This document shows, piece after piece, positions 10,701 through 19,221 of a DNA stretch of 64,000 bases. The stretch is from positions 62,001-126,000 of the forward strand of contig JACOSO010000046.1 in the NCBI GenBank assembly GCA_016178785.1, read 5' to 3'. Within the stretch, counting starts at the first letter, position 1, and every line of letters starts with the position of its first letter. The notes under the pieces were generated by a model. The model made no database searches and was not told the origin of the DNA. It saw nothing but the letters and a program-made list of their open reading frames with translations. The stretch comes from Bacteroidota bacterium. Its GTDB lineage: Bacteria > Bacteroidota > Bacteroidia > Cytophagales > Cyclobacteriaceae. Position numbers and translations under genes: made by a program.

Positions 10701-11104
10701 CAACGAATCTTCGGGGCTTCGATTATGTAACTCAGTATGGAAACAGCGTTGCCATCGCCAATATAGAATTTCGAATACCATTAATAAGAGCCTTAGCGAG
10801 TGGCCCTATCTCGTCCAATTTTTTCCGCAACCTGCAGTTTACGGGTTTTTATGATATTGGCTCAAGCTGGACTGGAGCGATTCCGATCGGCAGTGCAGCC
10901 GAAGGGCCTCAGCGTGTTGTAACAAGAGGAAAAATTTTCACGATCGACATCAATGAGTACCTCAACCCGTGGCTCTATAGTTATGGCGCTGGCTTTCGTT
11001 CCATGATCTTCGGATATTACCTCAAGTGCGACATGGCTTGGCCGGTGATCAATTATCAAGTGCAGGAACCGCGTGTGCAAGTGAGCCTTGGTTTCGATTT
11101 CTGA
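7730..11104 (+). CDS. Peptidase-MA-like / TolB-propeller / Omp85-barrel fusion protein
   Basis: An 1124-residue envelope protein with a signal peptide (ends near NAGAQ). Residues about 40-260 resemble the peptidase-MA/gluzincin fold (LPDWFVYGTSYYV like LPxWFxEGxAEY), but no HExxH is present, so it is probably catalytically dead. Residues about 290-600 hold TolB/WD40-like propeller blades (KLSPDGKSVAYAMND, DDLDPTFIPNSNTIVFSSN). A charged, Lys/Thr/Glu-rich linker covers roughly 605-720, and the C-terminal 400 residues are a surface-antigen/BamA-type barrel ending in GFDF. This composite is recurrent in Cytophagales; an outer-membrane assembly or uptake role is inference. It lies three bases after the oxidoreductase. 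Confidence 0.8.
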   Translation: MMMSQVMKLGGVVVLVFLFTNAGAQRAYETFGRNRIQYKNLDWKYLSSENFDLYFYGERRKTAQEALQYLESEFDRITDLLGFYPYQKTKVFLYNSITDLQQSNVGLNHNRYIVSGETEFIKPYVEIAHPGNLEEFKEELVFKMSDLLVNEMMFGGSLKDMFASAVLLNLPDWFVYGTSYYVAHGWNDEMDDYVRQLVVSKKVNKALRLKDKEAALIGQSIWNYIVEKYGKSSINNILNYTRIIRNEEKSILLTLGVPFKTLMNDWREFYLSQQKRVAQSYVPLTDSLQLTKQRRHAVTFTTVKLSPDGKSVAYAMNDRGKFTVKVKSLENGIESTILSGGNHAFINQTVDYRVPLLNWSDANTLGVIGVKEGQYIFWLYDLKTKTKLPRELDKFSNIRSFSFSNNGRLVIVSADFEGQNDLFLLSSRRDRTKRLTNDTFDDLDPTFIPNSNTIVFSSNRVTDSLTTDVKALQKLSPYYNLFLYNIDTTTNRLKRVTHTLSKDFHPRAMDANNFFYLSDQRGITNLFHYNSGSGIYSQVTNFNSSIKDFDVNFGNRLLSLVLTQKLRENIFIERNFNFDKQVFTPVTRRKEVLQAKVFIERKKKEPTKATSLKDLINLRMKEKIDTTSRPEQPVEDVKKDTVKTAKKTTEISTENYSFDEEPVKKVPITEIDHPEVKPNVKPANKAISTDDYVFEDDAVRQKQQPNETFLTRYAKAREITKVQGPFPYQPKFSYDNLVTNFVVDQLRGFSLRFETQMNDMLENFRIYAGLQFAIADIKSGDVFGEIQYLPHRIDFSARVDRKVIYWQTKNAEFQGNAPENQKYSFQKVEFGASYPISVRTRVSLKPFVGFTEYVDRGSTNPGSLSFIPTQIQFYTGARAEIVYDNSLTTGLNIIEGTRGKLSAVTYQATGDARKNFSQVYADVRHYQKIYKEIVFAVRGYAGTFFGNAPKKYMLGGVDNWLFNSTNYTGKQNPLVNSTTVYNQNLIFSEFATNLRGFDYVTQYGNSVAIANIEFRIPLIRALASGPISSNFFRNLQFTGFYDIGSSWTGAIPIGSAAEGPQRVVTRGKIFTIDINEYLNPWLYSYGAGFRSMIFGYYLKCDMAWPVINYQVQEPRVQVSLGFDF

Positions 11105-11151
11105 TTTCATCACGCTGATTTTTCAATACCTTCGCAGCAAGTTTTAATTGT

Positions 11152-12030
11152 ATGATCAGATCTATGACGGGCTTTGGGCAGGCCATTGCAAACTATGCCG
11201 ATGCAAATATCATTATTGAAGTAAAATCACTCAATTCAAAATTTCTTGATCTTTCGATGCGATTGCCCAAGAAATTTTCTGATAAAGAGAATGAGATTCG
11301 TACGCTTTTGGCTGAAGCCTTGGAGCGCGGGAAAGTTTCCATCAGCATTGAACAACAAAAAAAAATTGCCAGTAGTGATACCCAGCGGTACGATGAAAAT
11401 CTATTTGCATCAAATTATGCCGAGCTAAAGAAATTGGCGGACAAAGTTATGGCGGATTATGATTCGCTTTTTCAGATGGCTTTGGATGCACCAGGAGTAA
11501 AACAAACTGAAGTACCTGAAGAGGCCGATCCAGGGGAGTGGGAAAAAATAATCTCTCTTTTAAAAAATGCAATTGACTCGTGCAATTCTTTTCGAGATGC
11601 GGAGGGGGAAGTCTTGGGTAATAAATTAGAAAGTTACATTTCTAATATTAATCAAGGGCTTCAACAGGTAATTAAACTCGAACCTTCACGAACAGAAAGG
11701 ATCAGAAGTAAGCTTAAAGAGAATATCAGCAGCACTTTTAGCAATGAAAATGCAGATGCCAACCGGTTAGAGCAGGAGATGATTTATTATATCGAAAAAT
11801 TGGATGTTCAGGAAGAATGTGTTCGACTGTCGGCACATCTTTCTTATTTTCTGAATGTCATGAAAGAAAAGAATTCGAACGGTAAAAAGTTGGGTTTCAT
11901 TTCTCAGGAAATTGGCCGTGAAATTAATACCATTGGTTCAAAAGCAAATGATGCAGCTATTCAGAAACACGTAGTGGAGATGAAAGATGAGCTTGAGAAA
12001 ATAAAGGAACAGCTGAATAATGTACTATAA
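11152..12030 (+). CDS. yicC: YicC family endoribonuclease-like protein
   Basis: A 292-residue protein starting MIRSMTGFGQA, the hallmark of YicC, and ending with the conserved DUF1732 region (GKKLGFISQEIGREINTIGSKAND). The family is described as an endoribonuclease that promotes sRNA degradation in E. coli, so a cytoplasmic RNA-decay role is expected. Length and both conserved ends are normal. It sits 47 bp after the large envelope fusion gene on the same strand. Confidence 0.93.
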   Translation: MIRSMTGFGQAIANYADANIIIEVKSLNSKFLDLSMRLPKKFSDKENEIRTLLAEALERGKVSISIEQQKKIASSDTQRYDENLFASNYAELKKLADKVMADYDSLFQMALDAPGVKQTEVPEEADPGEWEKIISLLKNAIDSCNSFRDAEGEVLGNKLESYISNINQGLQQVIKLEPSRTERIRSKLKENISSTFSNENADANRLEQEMIYYIEKLDVQEECVRLSAHLSYFLNVMKEKNSNGKKLGFISQEIGREINTIGSKANDAAIQKHVVEMKDELEKIKEQLNNVL

Positions 12031-12059
12031 TTTAGTCCCCGGTTACCGGAAACCATTAG

Positions 12060-12779
12060 CTACCGTCTTCTTCTTACTTTTGGTTTTTGTCCGCCTCCAC
12101 CTCCGGTGAAAATCACGCCAACTGAAAATTCAAATCCGGTAAAATCTACTTTAGCATCTTTATAGTCGACAGTGACACTTTGTAATCCACTTGTCATAGT
12201 TCCACCTGTGTAACTTCCGCTAAGAGGAAACTTTGCTGTACCCATCAGGTAATTCGTTTCTAATGAAATTCCGAATTGATTGGTGACATATACCGTCAGC
12301 TCTGTCCCGATTTGTTTACCGAATCCCGGATTGTTCTTAAAACTCAGATCTGAGTTGGTCACATCCCACTGATTGTATTGGCGAATGGCCCGATCGATAT
12401 TTCCTGTATTTAGTTTCTGCGCAAATCCATAAAACAAAAACCCCCCGGCTTTAATGTCGAACTTCACTTTCTGTCCTTTCAATTGAAATACAAACTCAGC
12501 GGGAACGAATATTGTAAAGTTGGGACCAAGTAAGGGTTCTTTCGATTCAAATGGCAAATCGATGATATTGAGCCCCGACATGCGATATAAAGTGACACCG
12601 GTTTGCACGCCAAAATAATTATTGAAATTAAATCCAATACCGCGAAGTGAGAATGGACTGATCGGTGTGGAGAAATACCCATTGCGCGGAACAAAATAGG
12701 AAAAAGAGAGCCCCACATTCTGCGCTTCCGAGTGTACGCCAATTATTAAAAAAATAACGAATAAAAATATTTTTTTCAT
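12060..12779 (-). CDS. Outer-membrane beta-barrel protein, unknown role
   Basis: A 239-residue protein with a signal peptide (ends near GVHSEAQ) and alternating amphipathic strands rich in aromatic residues and glycine, as in small porin-like barrels of Bacteroidota (YFGVQTGVTLYRM, FGISLETNYLMG, FTGFEFSVGVIF). The C-terminus is unusual for a barrel, ending in a glycine run and a basic tail (GGGGGQKPKVRRRR) rather than a terminal aromatic residue. No specific family recognised. It is convergent with yicC. Confidence 0.72.
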   Translation of the reverse strand: MKKIFLFVIFLIIGVHSEAQNVGLSFSYFVPRNGYFSTPISPFSLRGIGFNFNNYFGVQTGVTLYRMSGLNIIDLPFESKEPLLGPNFTIFVPAEFVFQLKGQKVKFDIKAGGFLFYGFAQKLNTGNIDRAIRQYNQWDVTNSDLSFKNNPGFGKQIGTELTVYVTNQFGISLETNYLMGTAKFPLSGSYTGGTMTSGLQSVTVDYKDAKVDFTGFEFSVGVIFTGGGGGQKPKVRRRR

Positions 12780-12892
12780 TTGAATGATTTTGCCTTATTC
12801 TGGATATTAACTAATGCCCAATGTCTAATGACTAAATTAGTCGTTCGAAGATAAAGTGAATCTTTCTATTTTTATGGATTAACGATTGATCT

Positions 12893-14599
12893 ATGAAATA
12901 CTTGTGCAGTTTTCTAGTAAGCATTTTTCTTTTTTCATGTTCGAAGAAACCAACTGGTGCTGACTTGATTATTAGAGGAGGGAAAATCTATACAGCTAAC
13001 GATTCGCAAACAGAGGTGGAGGCTGTTGCGGTGAAAGGTGATAAAATCATTTTTACCGGAAGAGAAAGTGATGCAGAAAAATTTAAAAATGATCAGACCA
13101 AAGTCATCGATCTGCAGGGCAAGACCATGACTCCTGGCTTTATTGAAGGGCATGGCCACTTGCTGGGCCTCGGGTTTCAAGAGCTTACATTAAACCTGGC
13201 CGATACAAAAAGTTATGACGAGCTGGTGGAACGAGTGAAAGATGCCGTAGCTAAATCAAAGCGCGGAGATTGGATTATTGGCCGCGGTTGGCACCAAGAC
13301 CGATGGGAGAAAAAACCGCAGAAGTTGATCAAAGGCTTTCAGACACATGAAATGTTGAGCTTGATTTCCCCCGATAATCCGGTTTACCTCACGCATGCGA
13401 GCGGTCATGCTGCATTTGCCAATGGAAAGGCAATGGAGATTGCCGGTGTTAATCAATTGTCAAAAGAAAAACTTCAGAAAGATTTAGGTGAGGGTGGTGA
13501 GATCATTCGCGATCCGCTTGGCAATCCAACCGGAATTTTTGTTGAGCACGCGCAGTCCATAGTTTCTAAATTCATTCCGGCTTCAAGTACTGAGACACTT
13601 TCTAAAGCATATGAACTTGCCATGAATGCATGTCTGCGCAACGGCATCACTAGTTTTCATGACGCAGGTATTAGCCGTGACAATCTTTTGCTGCTCAAAA
13701 GATTTAAGAAGGAAAATAAATTGAAGGTACGATTGTATGAAATGCTTTCAGGCTCTGACAAATCTTTGGTATCTGAATATTTTAAAAATGGAATTGAAGT
13801 TGATTCTGCACATTGGCTTACAATTCGTTCGGTAAAACTATACAGCGATGGCGCACTCGGTTCACGTGGCGCATGGTTGCTTTCACCTTATTCTGATCGG
13901 ATGGAAACCTCCGGAATGCCATTGATGTCAATGGACTCCGTTTTGAAAATGTCAAGAGAAGGATTAAGAGCCGGTTTTCAGATTTGTACTCACGCGATTG
14001 GTGACCGCGCTAACCGCGAAATTCTTGATCGGTACGAAATCGCTTTTAAAGAAAATCCTGAGCAAGCAAAAGATGTTCGCTTTAGAATTGAGCACGCACA
14101 GCACATCGATCCGCTGGATATTCCGCGCTTCGCAAGTCTAGGAGTGATTCCTGCCATGCAAGCCATTCATCTTTCTTCCGATAGACCCTGGGCCATTGAC
14201 AGGTTGGGAGAGAAGCGCATTAAGGAAAGTGCATACATGTGGCAATCGCTGCTGAAGTCAGGTGCAAGAATTGTAAATGGAACTGACGTGCCGGTAGAAC
14301 CAATTAATCCTATCGCTTGCTTCTTTGCGTCAGTCACGCGCCAAACATTGAAAGGCGAACCTGTTGGAGGTTATGAACCTGACGAAAAAATGACTCGTGC
14401 TCAAGCATTGAAGTCATATACCCTCGATGCTGCTTTTGGTGCTTTCGAGGAGAACATCAAAGGCTCCATTGCTGTCGGCAAACTTGCCGACTTCACCATT
14501 TTCTCTCAGGACTTGATGACGGTTCCCGATGATAAAATTCTTTCTACCGAGGTGATGATGACAATTGTGGGAGGGAAAATCCTTTATGAGCGGAAATAA
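12893..14599 (+). CDS. Amidohydrolase family lipoprotein (YtcJ-like)
   Basis: A 568-residue metal-dependent hydrolase. A short lipoprotein signal (FLFSCSKK, lipobox Cys) precedes the composite domain (ADLIIRGGKIYTANDSQ). Metal-ligand motifs are visible: FIEGHGHLLGLG, ICTHAIGDRANRE, RIEHAQHIDP and NGTDVPVEPINP. This order fits the YtcJ/amidohydrolase-3 group, whose substrates are mostly unknown. The C-terminal segment GKLADFTIFSQDL closes the metallo-dependent hydrolase fold. It is a single gene with a terminator downstream at about 14682. Confidence 0.9.
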   Translation: MKYLCSFLVSIFLFSCSKKPTGADLIIRGGKIYTANDSQTEVEAVAVKGDKIIFTGRESDAEKFKNDQTKVIDLQGKTMTPGFIEGHGHLLGLGFQELTLNLADTKSYDELVERVKDAVAKSKRGDWIIGRGWHQDRWEKKPQKLIKGFQTHEMLSLISPDNPVYLTHASGHAAFANGKAMEIAGVNQLSKEKLQKDLGEGGEIIRDPLGNPTGIFVEHAQSIVSKFIPASSTETLSKAYELAMNACLRNGITSFHDAGISRDNLLLLKRFKKENKLKVRLYEMLSGSDKSLVSEYFKNGIEVDSAHWLTIRSVKLYSDGALGSRGAWLLSPYSDRMETSGMPLMSMDSVLKMSREGLRAGFQICTHAIGDRANREILDRYEIAFKENPEQAKDVRFRIEHAQHIDPLDIPRFASLGVIPAMQAIHLSSDRPWAIDRLGEKRIKESAYMWQSLLKSGARIVNGTDVPVEPINPIACFFASVTRQTLKGEPVGGYEPDEKMTRAQALKSYTLDAAFGAFEENIKGSIAVGKLADFTIFSQDLMTVPDDKILSTEVMMTIVGGKILYERK

Positions 14600-14681
14600 T
14601 ATTTCCGGAAATGACAAACCTGTGCCTACGTTGAAGACTTTGGTCACCCTCTTCTTTGGAGAGGAACGAGGCGTAAACAAA

Positions 14682-14712
14682 AATGCCCCAATTACTCGGG
14701 GCATTGATTTTT
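14682..14712. terminator. Bidirectional intrinsic terminator
   Basis: Stem AATGCCCC (14682-14689) pairs with GGGGCATT (14698-14705) across an 8-base loop. On the plus strand a run of six T follows, and on the minus strand the A-rich left flank becomes a U-tract. It therefore serves the convergent amidohydrolase and RRM genes. Confidence 0.88.
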
Positions 14713-14728
14713 TATCGGCTGGATCGGA

Positions 14729-15022
14729 TTAATTGAAATCGTTTCTGCGGTAACCACCGCCTGAACGTGCCGGGCGCTCTTCACGAGGACGGGCTTCGTT
14801 CACTACCAAGTTCTTGCCCAAGAAATCACGGCCATTAAGCTCGTTGATGGCGTTTTTACCTGAGTTGTCATCGCTCATTTCAACGAAACCAAAGCCACGG
14901 CTACGCTGCGTAACTTTGTCCATGATAATCTTTGCAGAAGCCACATCGCCATACTGGCCGAAAAGCTCCTTCAACTGATCCTCAGAAGCTTTCCAAGGAA
15001 TGTTGGCTACGTAAATGTTCAT
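14729..15022 (-). CDS. RNA-binding protein with a single RRM domain
   Basis: A 97-residue protein that is almost entirely one RNA recognition motif. RNP2 is IYVANI (residues 3-8) and RNP1 is RGFGFVEM (about 43-50), with the aromatic residues needed for RNA stacking. A short Arg/Gly-rich tail (RSGGGYRR) follows. Bacteroidota encode several such glycine-tailed RRM proteins, thought to act as abundant RNA chaperones or regulators. The gene has a recognisable promoter at 15132-15163 and thus a leader of about 100 nt, which is long for this phylum. Confidence 0.93.
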   Translation of the reverse strand: MNIYVANIPWKASEDQLKELFGQYGDVASAKIIMDKVTQRSRGFGFVEMSDDNSGKNAINELNGRDFLGKNLVVNEARPREERPARSGGGYRRNDFN

Positions 15023-15131
15023 TTTTTTTTAATTAAGTGATAAATGTTCTTGCTAACTCAATAAGACCTATGCTGACAATAAACAGATTTGGATTTGAAT
15101 ACTACCAGGTGGGATTTATATCATTAACGCC

Positions 15132-15163
15132 CAAAGGTAGTAATAAAATCTGATAAGTTCCAA
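15132..15163 (-). promoter_or_regulatory. Bacteroidota-type promoter of the RRM gene
   Basis: On the minus strand a perfect -7 box TACCTTTG (15139-15132) is preceded, after 21 bases, by a TTG -33 element (15163-15161). Start of transcription would be near 15126, giving a leader of about 100 nt. The rest of the 326-bp gap to the next gene (15023-15348) holds no ORF or recognised RNA gene; the other promoter lies at 15296-15328. Confidence 0.6.
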
Positions 15164-15295
15164 AAAGCATTAAAAAAGGGTTTTTGTAGCATAGCTTCTT
15201 GAGTCTGGCAGATCGGTTATCCGGCATCTCACATATAGGATCCATCATCCTTCGATAACCACTCAGACAGCAGAATGTTGTACTTCATCAAATCC

Positions 15296-15328
15296 TTTTA
15301 AAAAAGGAGATCTGAAGATTTATCTTTG
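15296..15328 (+). promoter_or_regulatory. Bacteroidota-type promoter of the gamma-glutamyltransferase gene
   Basis: A perfect -7 box TATCTTTG lies at 15321-15328, with a T-rich -33-like element (TTTT at 15297-15300) about 20 bases upstream. The start codon is 20 bases downstream of the -7 box. Confidence 0.5.
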
Positions 15329-15348
15329 ATTACCTAAAAAATTAAACT

Positions 15349-17220
15349 ATGAAGAAGCTGCCTTTCCTCGTCTTAGTCTTGATTTCCTTAACAGGATTTA
15401 GTCAATCATTCAATGCCCGCCCGGGCGGCACACAAAAACCGCCACTTCACGGCAAAAACTGGATGGCCATCACAGGCAAACCTTTGGCAGCAACGGCTGG
15501 TGCTATTACATTTCAAAAGGGCGGCAATGCAGTTGACGCTGCCTGCGCAATGCTTGCCTCCACTTGTACCATGTGGGACGTACTAAGTTGGGGCGGAGAA
15601 ACGCAAGCATTGATCTATAATCCGAAAACACAAAAGGTAATTGCCATCAATGCGCTCGGTGTTGCTCCCACCGGAGCCACACCTGAATTTTTCAAAGGCA
15701 AAGGCTACAATTTTCCTCCCAACTATGGACCGCTTGCTGCCACAACTCCGGGTACAGTGGGTGGGTTGACGACTATGCTTGCTGAATATGGTACGATGAG
15801 CTTGAAAGGAGTTCTTGCTCCGGCAATGCAGTTGGCCGAAGGTTACCCCATCGAAGCACAAACCGCTAACTCTATCGAGAGAAACAAAGAGATGATCAAA
15901 AAGTGGCCTTACTCAAAATCGGTGATGCTCCCTCATTTTGGTGAAAAACGCGAAGCGCCCGAGGCTGGAGAAATCTTCAAACAAACGGATCTCCTCGAGA
16001 CTTTAAAAAAATTAGTTGAAGCAGAACAACAAGCCTTGAAAAAAGGGAAGAGCCGCAAGGAAGCAATCTATGCAGCCTACGATCGGTTTTACAAAGGAGA
16101 CATCGCCAAAGAAATTGTGAGAGGAAATAATGAGCAGGGTGGTTTGTTCACTGAAGCGGATCTTGCCAATTGGAAGGTAAAAATTGAAGAGCCGCTTTCG
16201 GTCAATTACAAAGGCATTGAAGTTTACAAACTTCAACAATGGACGCAGGGGCCAATGATGTTGCAGGCTCTCAATATGCTTGAGAACATTGATGTGAAAG
16301 CGATGGGTTTCAATTCCGCAAAGTACATCCACACCTTGTATCAGGTCATGAACCTTACTTTTGCCGACAGAGATTTTTATTATGGTGATCCTGCATTTGC
16401 CGTTGATCAGCCGATGAAGGGGCTGCTCTCTAAAGAATATGCAAAAGAACGAGTGAAATCAATCAACTGGGACAGGAACGATGCCAAAGCTGCACCAGGC
16501 GATCCCTATCCTTTTGAAGGAAAAGTAAATCCATATCAGAATTTTCTTAAGGAATGGAATCATGCATTGAATTGGAATGTACCCACGCCTCTCGATGAAA
16601 ATTATCTAAGCAAAGTATGGGCAGGTACTACATCGGTTGAAGCTGCAGACAAAGAAGGTTGGGTTGTTTCAATTACCCCAAGTGGAGGGTGGATTCCTGC
16701 CTGTATCGCAGGCAAAACCGGGGTAAGCATGAGTCAGCGAATGCAAAGCTTTGTATGCGATCCAAAATTAAATCCATTCAATGTAGTTGCCCCCGGCAAA
16801 CGTCCGCGCGTTACGCTCACCCCAACGCTTGCCCTTAAAGATGGCAAGCCATTTTTATCTTTTGCAGTGCAGGGTGGCGACACGCAAGATCAAAACCTTC
16901 TTCAATTCTTTTTGGATATGGTCGAGTTTGGAATGACGGTGCAGGAAGCAACTGAAGCGCCCAACATCAATACTTACCAATTTTATCTTTCACTGGGTGA
17001 AGGTGAAGACGGTCAAGATCGCAAGCCAAAACCAGGCTATCTCCTGATTCACGAAAGCACCCCGCCTTACGTTCAGAAAGAATTACTTAAGATGGGTTAT
17101 CGCTTAAGTATTGATGACCGCACCTCGGGCCCGATTAACGCCATTTACTTCGATACAAAACACGGAAGCTTCTGGGGAGGCAGCAGCAACCATGGCGAAG
17201 ATTATGGAATTGGGTGGTGA
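15349..17220 (+). CDS. ggt: Gamma-glutamyltransferase family protein
   Basis: A 623-residue Ntn-hydrolase. A signal peptide ends near LTGFSQ. The N-terminal GGNAVDAACAML motif, the CNTP-like internal regions and a small-subunit start at Thr427 (GTTSVEAADKEGWVVSITPSGG) fit the gamma-glutamyltranspeptidase family, which self-cleaves before the nucleophilic Thr. The histidine usually following the Thr-Thr pair (TTH) is replaced by serine, so it may belong to a divergent GGT-like branch. It would act in the periplasm on glutathione or other gamma-glutamyl compounds. Single gene with its own promoter. Confidence 0.88.
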   Translation: MKKLPFLVLVLISLTGFSQSFNARPGGTQKPPLHGKNWMAITGKPLAATAGAITFQKGGNAVDAACAMLASTCTMWDVLSWGGETQALIYNPKTQKVIAINALGVAPTGATPEFFKGKGYNFPPNYGPLAATTPGTVGGLTTMLAEYGTMSLKGVLAPAMQLAEGYPIEAQTANSIERNKEMIKKWPYSKSVMLPHFGEKREAPEAGEIFKQTDLLETLKKLVEAEQQALKKGKSRKEAIYAAYDRFYKGDIAKEIVRGNNEQGGLFTEADLANWKVKIEEPLSVNYKGIEVYKLQQWTQGPMMLQALNMLENIDVKAMGFNSAKYIHTLYQVMNLTFADRDFYYGDPAFAVDQPMKGLLSKEYAKERVKSINWDRNDAKAAPGDPYPFEGKVNPYQNFLKEWNHALNWNVPTPLDENYLSKVWAGTTSVEAADKEGWVVSITPSGGWIPACIAGKTGVSMSQRMQSFVCDPKLNPFNVVAPGKRPRVTLTPTLALKDGKPFLSFAVQGGDTQDQNLLQFFLDMVEFGMTVQEATEAPNINTYQFYLSLGEGEDGQDRKPKPGYLLIHESTPPYVQKELLKMGYRLSIDDRTSGPINAIYFDTKHGSFWGGSSNHGEDYGIGW

Positions 17221-17223
17221 CTT

Positions 17224-17307
17224 TAAATTCAAAATTTCAAATTCAAGATTCCAAATCAATTTCAATTCATACTTAACTTGAATTTTAAACGTAGAATTTT
17301 GAATTTA
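17224..17307. repeat. AT-rich intergenic inverted repeat
   Basis: Arms TAAATTCAAAATT (17224-17236) and AATTTTGAATTTA (17295-17307) are perfectly complementary over 13 bp, with further TTCAA/TTGAA pairs inside. The right arm contains the TAA stop codon of hemJ. Similar TTCAAAATT/AATTTTGAA palindromes recur at 38429-38476, 46082-46120 and 56720-56783. Probably a mobile-like palindrome family or a terminator-like structure. Confidence 0.7.
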
Positions 17308-17829
17308 TTTCCCTCGAAGCTTTTTGTAAATCCAGGTTGCAAGGCTTAACACAACCGCGAAAATCAAAAGGCCACCAATAAACCAAGGGAATGTCATTTG
17401 GCTGTGCGCCACAACGAGCAACACAATAGCTACAAGGAATAACGTTGCAACTTCATTCCAAATTCTAAGTTGCGAGGAGGTAAATTTGAACAGGCCTTTT
17501 CTCTGTTGTCTATAAATGATGTGCAGCGAAAGATGATACAGTAAAAGACCGAAGACAAGAAAGATCTTAATTGCCAGCCAGCCGGGAATTTTACCCAAAA
17601 GTACGGTGAGCCAGGTTCCCAAAATTAAAGTGAGTACACACGATGGCCATGTAATGCCCAACCACAGCCGTTTGATCATGATCGAAAATTGATTTTGCAA
17701 AATAATTCGCTCAGTTTCGGGTTTGTCCTGCGCTTCCCGATTGTAAATAAAAAGCCGAACCACATAAAACAGTCCGGCAAACCAGGTTACAATAAAAATG
17801 ACATGGACGGCTTTTACGTAGGGATACAT
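17305..17829 (-). CDS. hemJ: HemJ-type protoporphyrinogen IX oxidase / CopD-like membrane protein
   Basis: A 174-residue protein with about five transmembrane segments. The N-terminus (YPYVKAVHVIFIVTWFAGLFY) carries the conserved His and Trp-Phe-Ala-Gly pattern of the HemJ (UPF0093) family, which oxidises protoporphyrinogen IX in the membrane. It starts 11 bp after the hemN stop on the same strand; the adjacent heme-pathway step strongly supports the HemJ assignment over a generic CopD. The stop codon lies inside an AT-rich palindrome. Confidence 0.85.
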   Translation of the reverse strand: MYPYVKAVHVIFIVTWFAGLFYVVRLFIYNREAQDKPETERIILQNQFSIMIKRLWLGITWPSCVLTLILGTWLTVLLGKIPGWLAIKIFLVFGLLLYHLSLHIIYRQQRKGLFKFTSSQLRIWNEVATLFLVAIVLLVVAHSQMTFPWFIGGLLIFAVVLSLATWIYKKLRGK

Positions 17830-17840
17830 TTCGCTTACAT

Positions 17841-19205
17841 TCAGATTGCTTGGCTAAACACTTTTTCAAAATTACTCTTCTTCCACATTCGAGCGTCAAG
17901 TGTTGAGCAAATATTTCTGATGAATGTACTCCCTAATTGGGTAACCGAGATAATATCTGATTCTAATTTTACTAAACCATCATATTCCATCGAATTGAGA
18001 TTCTTCTTGATTGACTCGTAAAAAGATTCACTCACCGTTTGATTGGGGAGTGAGGTTTTTCCGATGCACATCAATTCATGGATCTTTTTTCTGAGCATTA
18101 AATCTTCCTCATTCAATGAATGACCTGTAACTATTGGCCATTCCCCTTTTTCAATTTTTTCTTCGTAGGCCTCCACTTCTTTTTCGTTTTGGATAAAGGC
18201 ATCCCAAGAATCGCTAATTGAAGAAGCACCTAATCCAATGATGAGTTTATTTTGAGTAGTAGTGTACCCCATAAAGTTGCGGTGCATTTTTCCTGCCAAT
18301 GCTGCCTGCCATAGTTTATCGTTGGGCAATGCAAAGTGGTCCATTCCGATAGGAAGAAAGCCTTCTTGTGTGAGTAACTCCCTCCCTCGATTATACATTT
18401 CCCACTTGGCTTCGGCTGCAGGCAAATCTTCTTCGGTATATCGCCTTTGTCCTTTGCTTTTCCATGGCACATGTGCATAAGAGTAAAATGCAATTCGATC
18501 GGGTTTCAAACTTTTGATCTTTGCGCATGTGAACTCAATGTGAGACACCGTCTGTCTGGGTAGCCCATACACCAGGTCTACGTTGATACTATTGTAACCT
18601 ATATCTTTTGCCCAATCAACTACCTCTTTGGTTTTTTCAAATGATTGAATCCGATTGATAATGTATTGTACTTGCGGATCGAAATCTTGAATACCAATAC
18701 TTATTCTTCTAAAACCAACTTCATGCAACGCGTGGAGATGTTCTTTATTTGTATAGTTTGGATGAACTTCGACACTGAATTCATGATCATCGGGGATGAA
18801 GCAATCTTTCGTTATTCCTTCTATTAGTGTTGTCAAATTAGCGGGGCTAAAAAACGTAGGTGTACCTCCGCCAAGATGAATTTCCCTGATTACGGGTTTT
18901 ACCTCCATTAGATTGCGATACATACTCCATTCGCGTAAAACGGACTTAATATATCTATCTTCTATTCTGTGATTTTTGGTGATGCGCTTGTTGCACGCAC
19001 AAAACGTGCACAGGTTTTCGCAATAGGGAAGGTGAACATAAATACATAGCTCTCCGTCTTCTTTTGCCAAGGTATTCAATAAAGATTTTCTCCATTTTTC
19101 AGTATCAATGGTTTCAGGTTGCCAATATGGAACAGTGGGGTAGCTTGTATAACGTGGGATGGGTCTATCGTATTTCGAAAGAAGCGAAAGAATGGAGATA
19201 CTCAT
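17841..19205 (-). CDS. hemN: Oxygen-independent coproporphyrinogen III oxidase
   Basis: A 454-residue radical SAM enzyme of heme synthesis converting coproporphyrinogen III to protoporphyrinogen IX without oxygen. The HemN N-terminus (KYDRPIPRYTSYPT) and the Cx3Cx2CxC cluster motif (Cys62, 66, 69 and 71 in YCENLCTFCAC) are present, followed by EIHLGGGTPTFF and the HemN C-terminal domain. The start was placed at MSISILSLLSKYDRP because the open frame upstream runs through a terminator hairpin. Immediately followed by hemJ, giving two consecutive late heme steps in one operon. Confidence 0.95.
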   Translation of the reverse strand: MSISILSLLSKYDRPIPRYTSYPTVPYWQPETIDTEKWRKSLLNTLAKEDGELCIYVHLPYCENLCTFCACNKRITKNHRIEDRYIKSVLREWSMYRNLMEVKPVIREIHLGGGTPTFFSPANLTTLIEGITKDCFIPDDHEFSVEVHPNYTNKEHLHALHEVGFRRISIGIQDFDPQVQYIINRIQSFEKTKEVVDWAKDIGYNSINVDLVYGLPRQTVSHIEFTCAKIKSLKPDRIAFYSYAHVPWKSKGQRRYTEEDLPAAEAKWEMYNRGRELLTQEGFLPIGMDHFALPNDKLWQAALAGKMHRNFMGYTTTQNKLIIGLGASSISDSWDAFIQNEKEVEAYEEKIEKGEWPIVTGHSLNEEDLMLRKKIHELMCIGKTSLPNQTVSESFYESIKKNLNSMEYDGLVKLESDIISVTQLGSTFIRNICSTLDARMWKKSNFEKVFSQAI

Positions 19206-19221
19206 GGATACAAATGATCCA

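Noticed and set aside
12781-12892. Possible repeat in the gap before the amidohydrolase gene
   Set aside because: The stretch is AT-rich with short CTAATG words but no clear paired arms.
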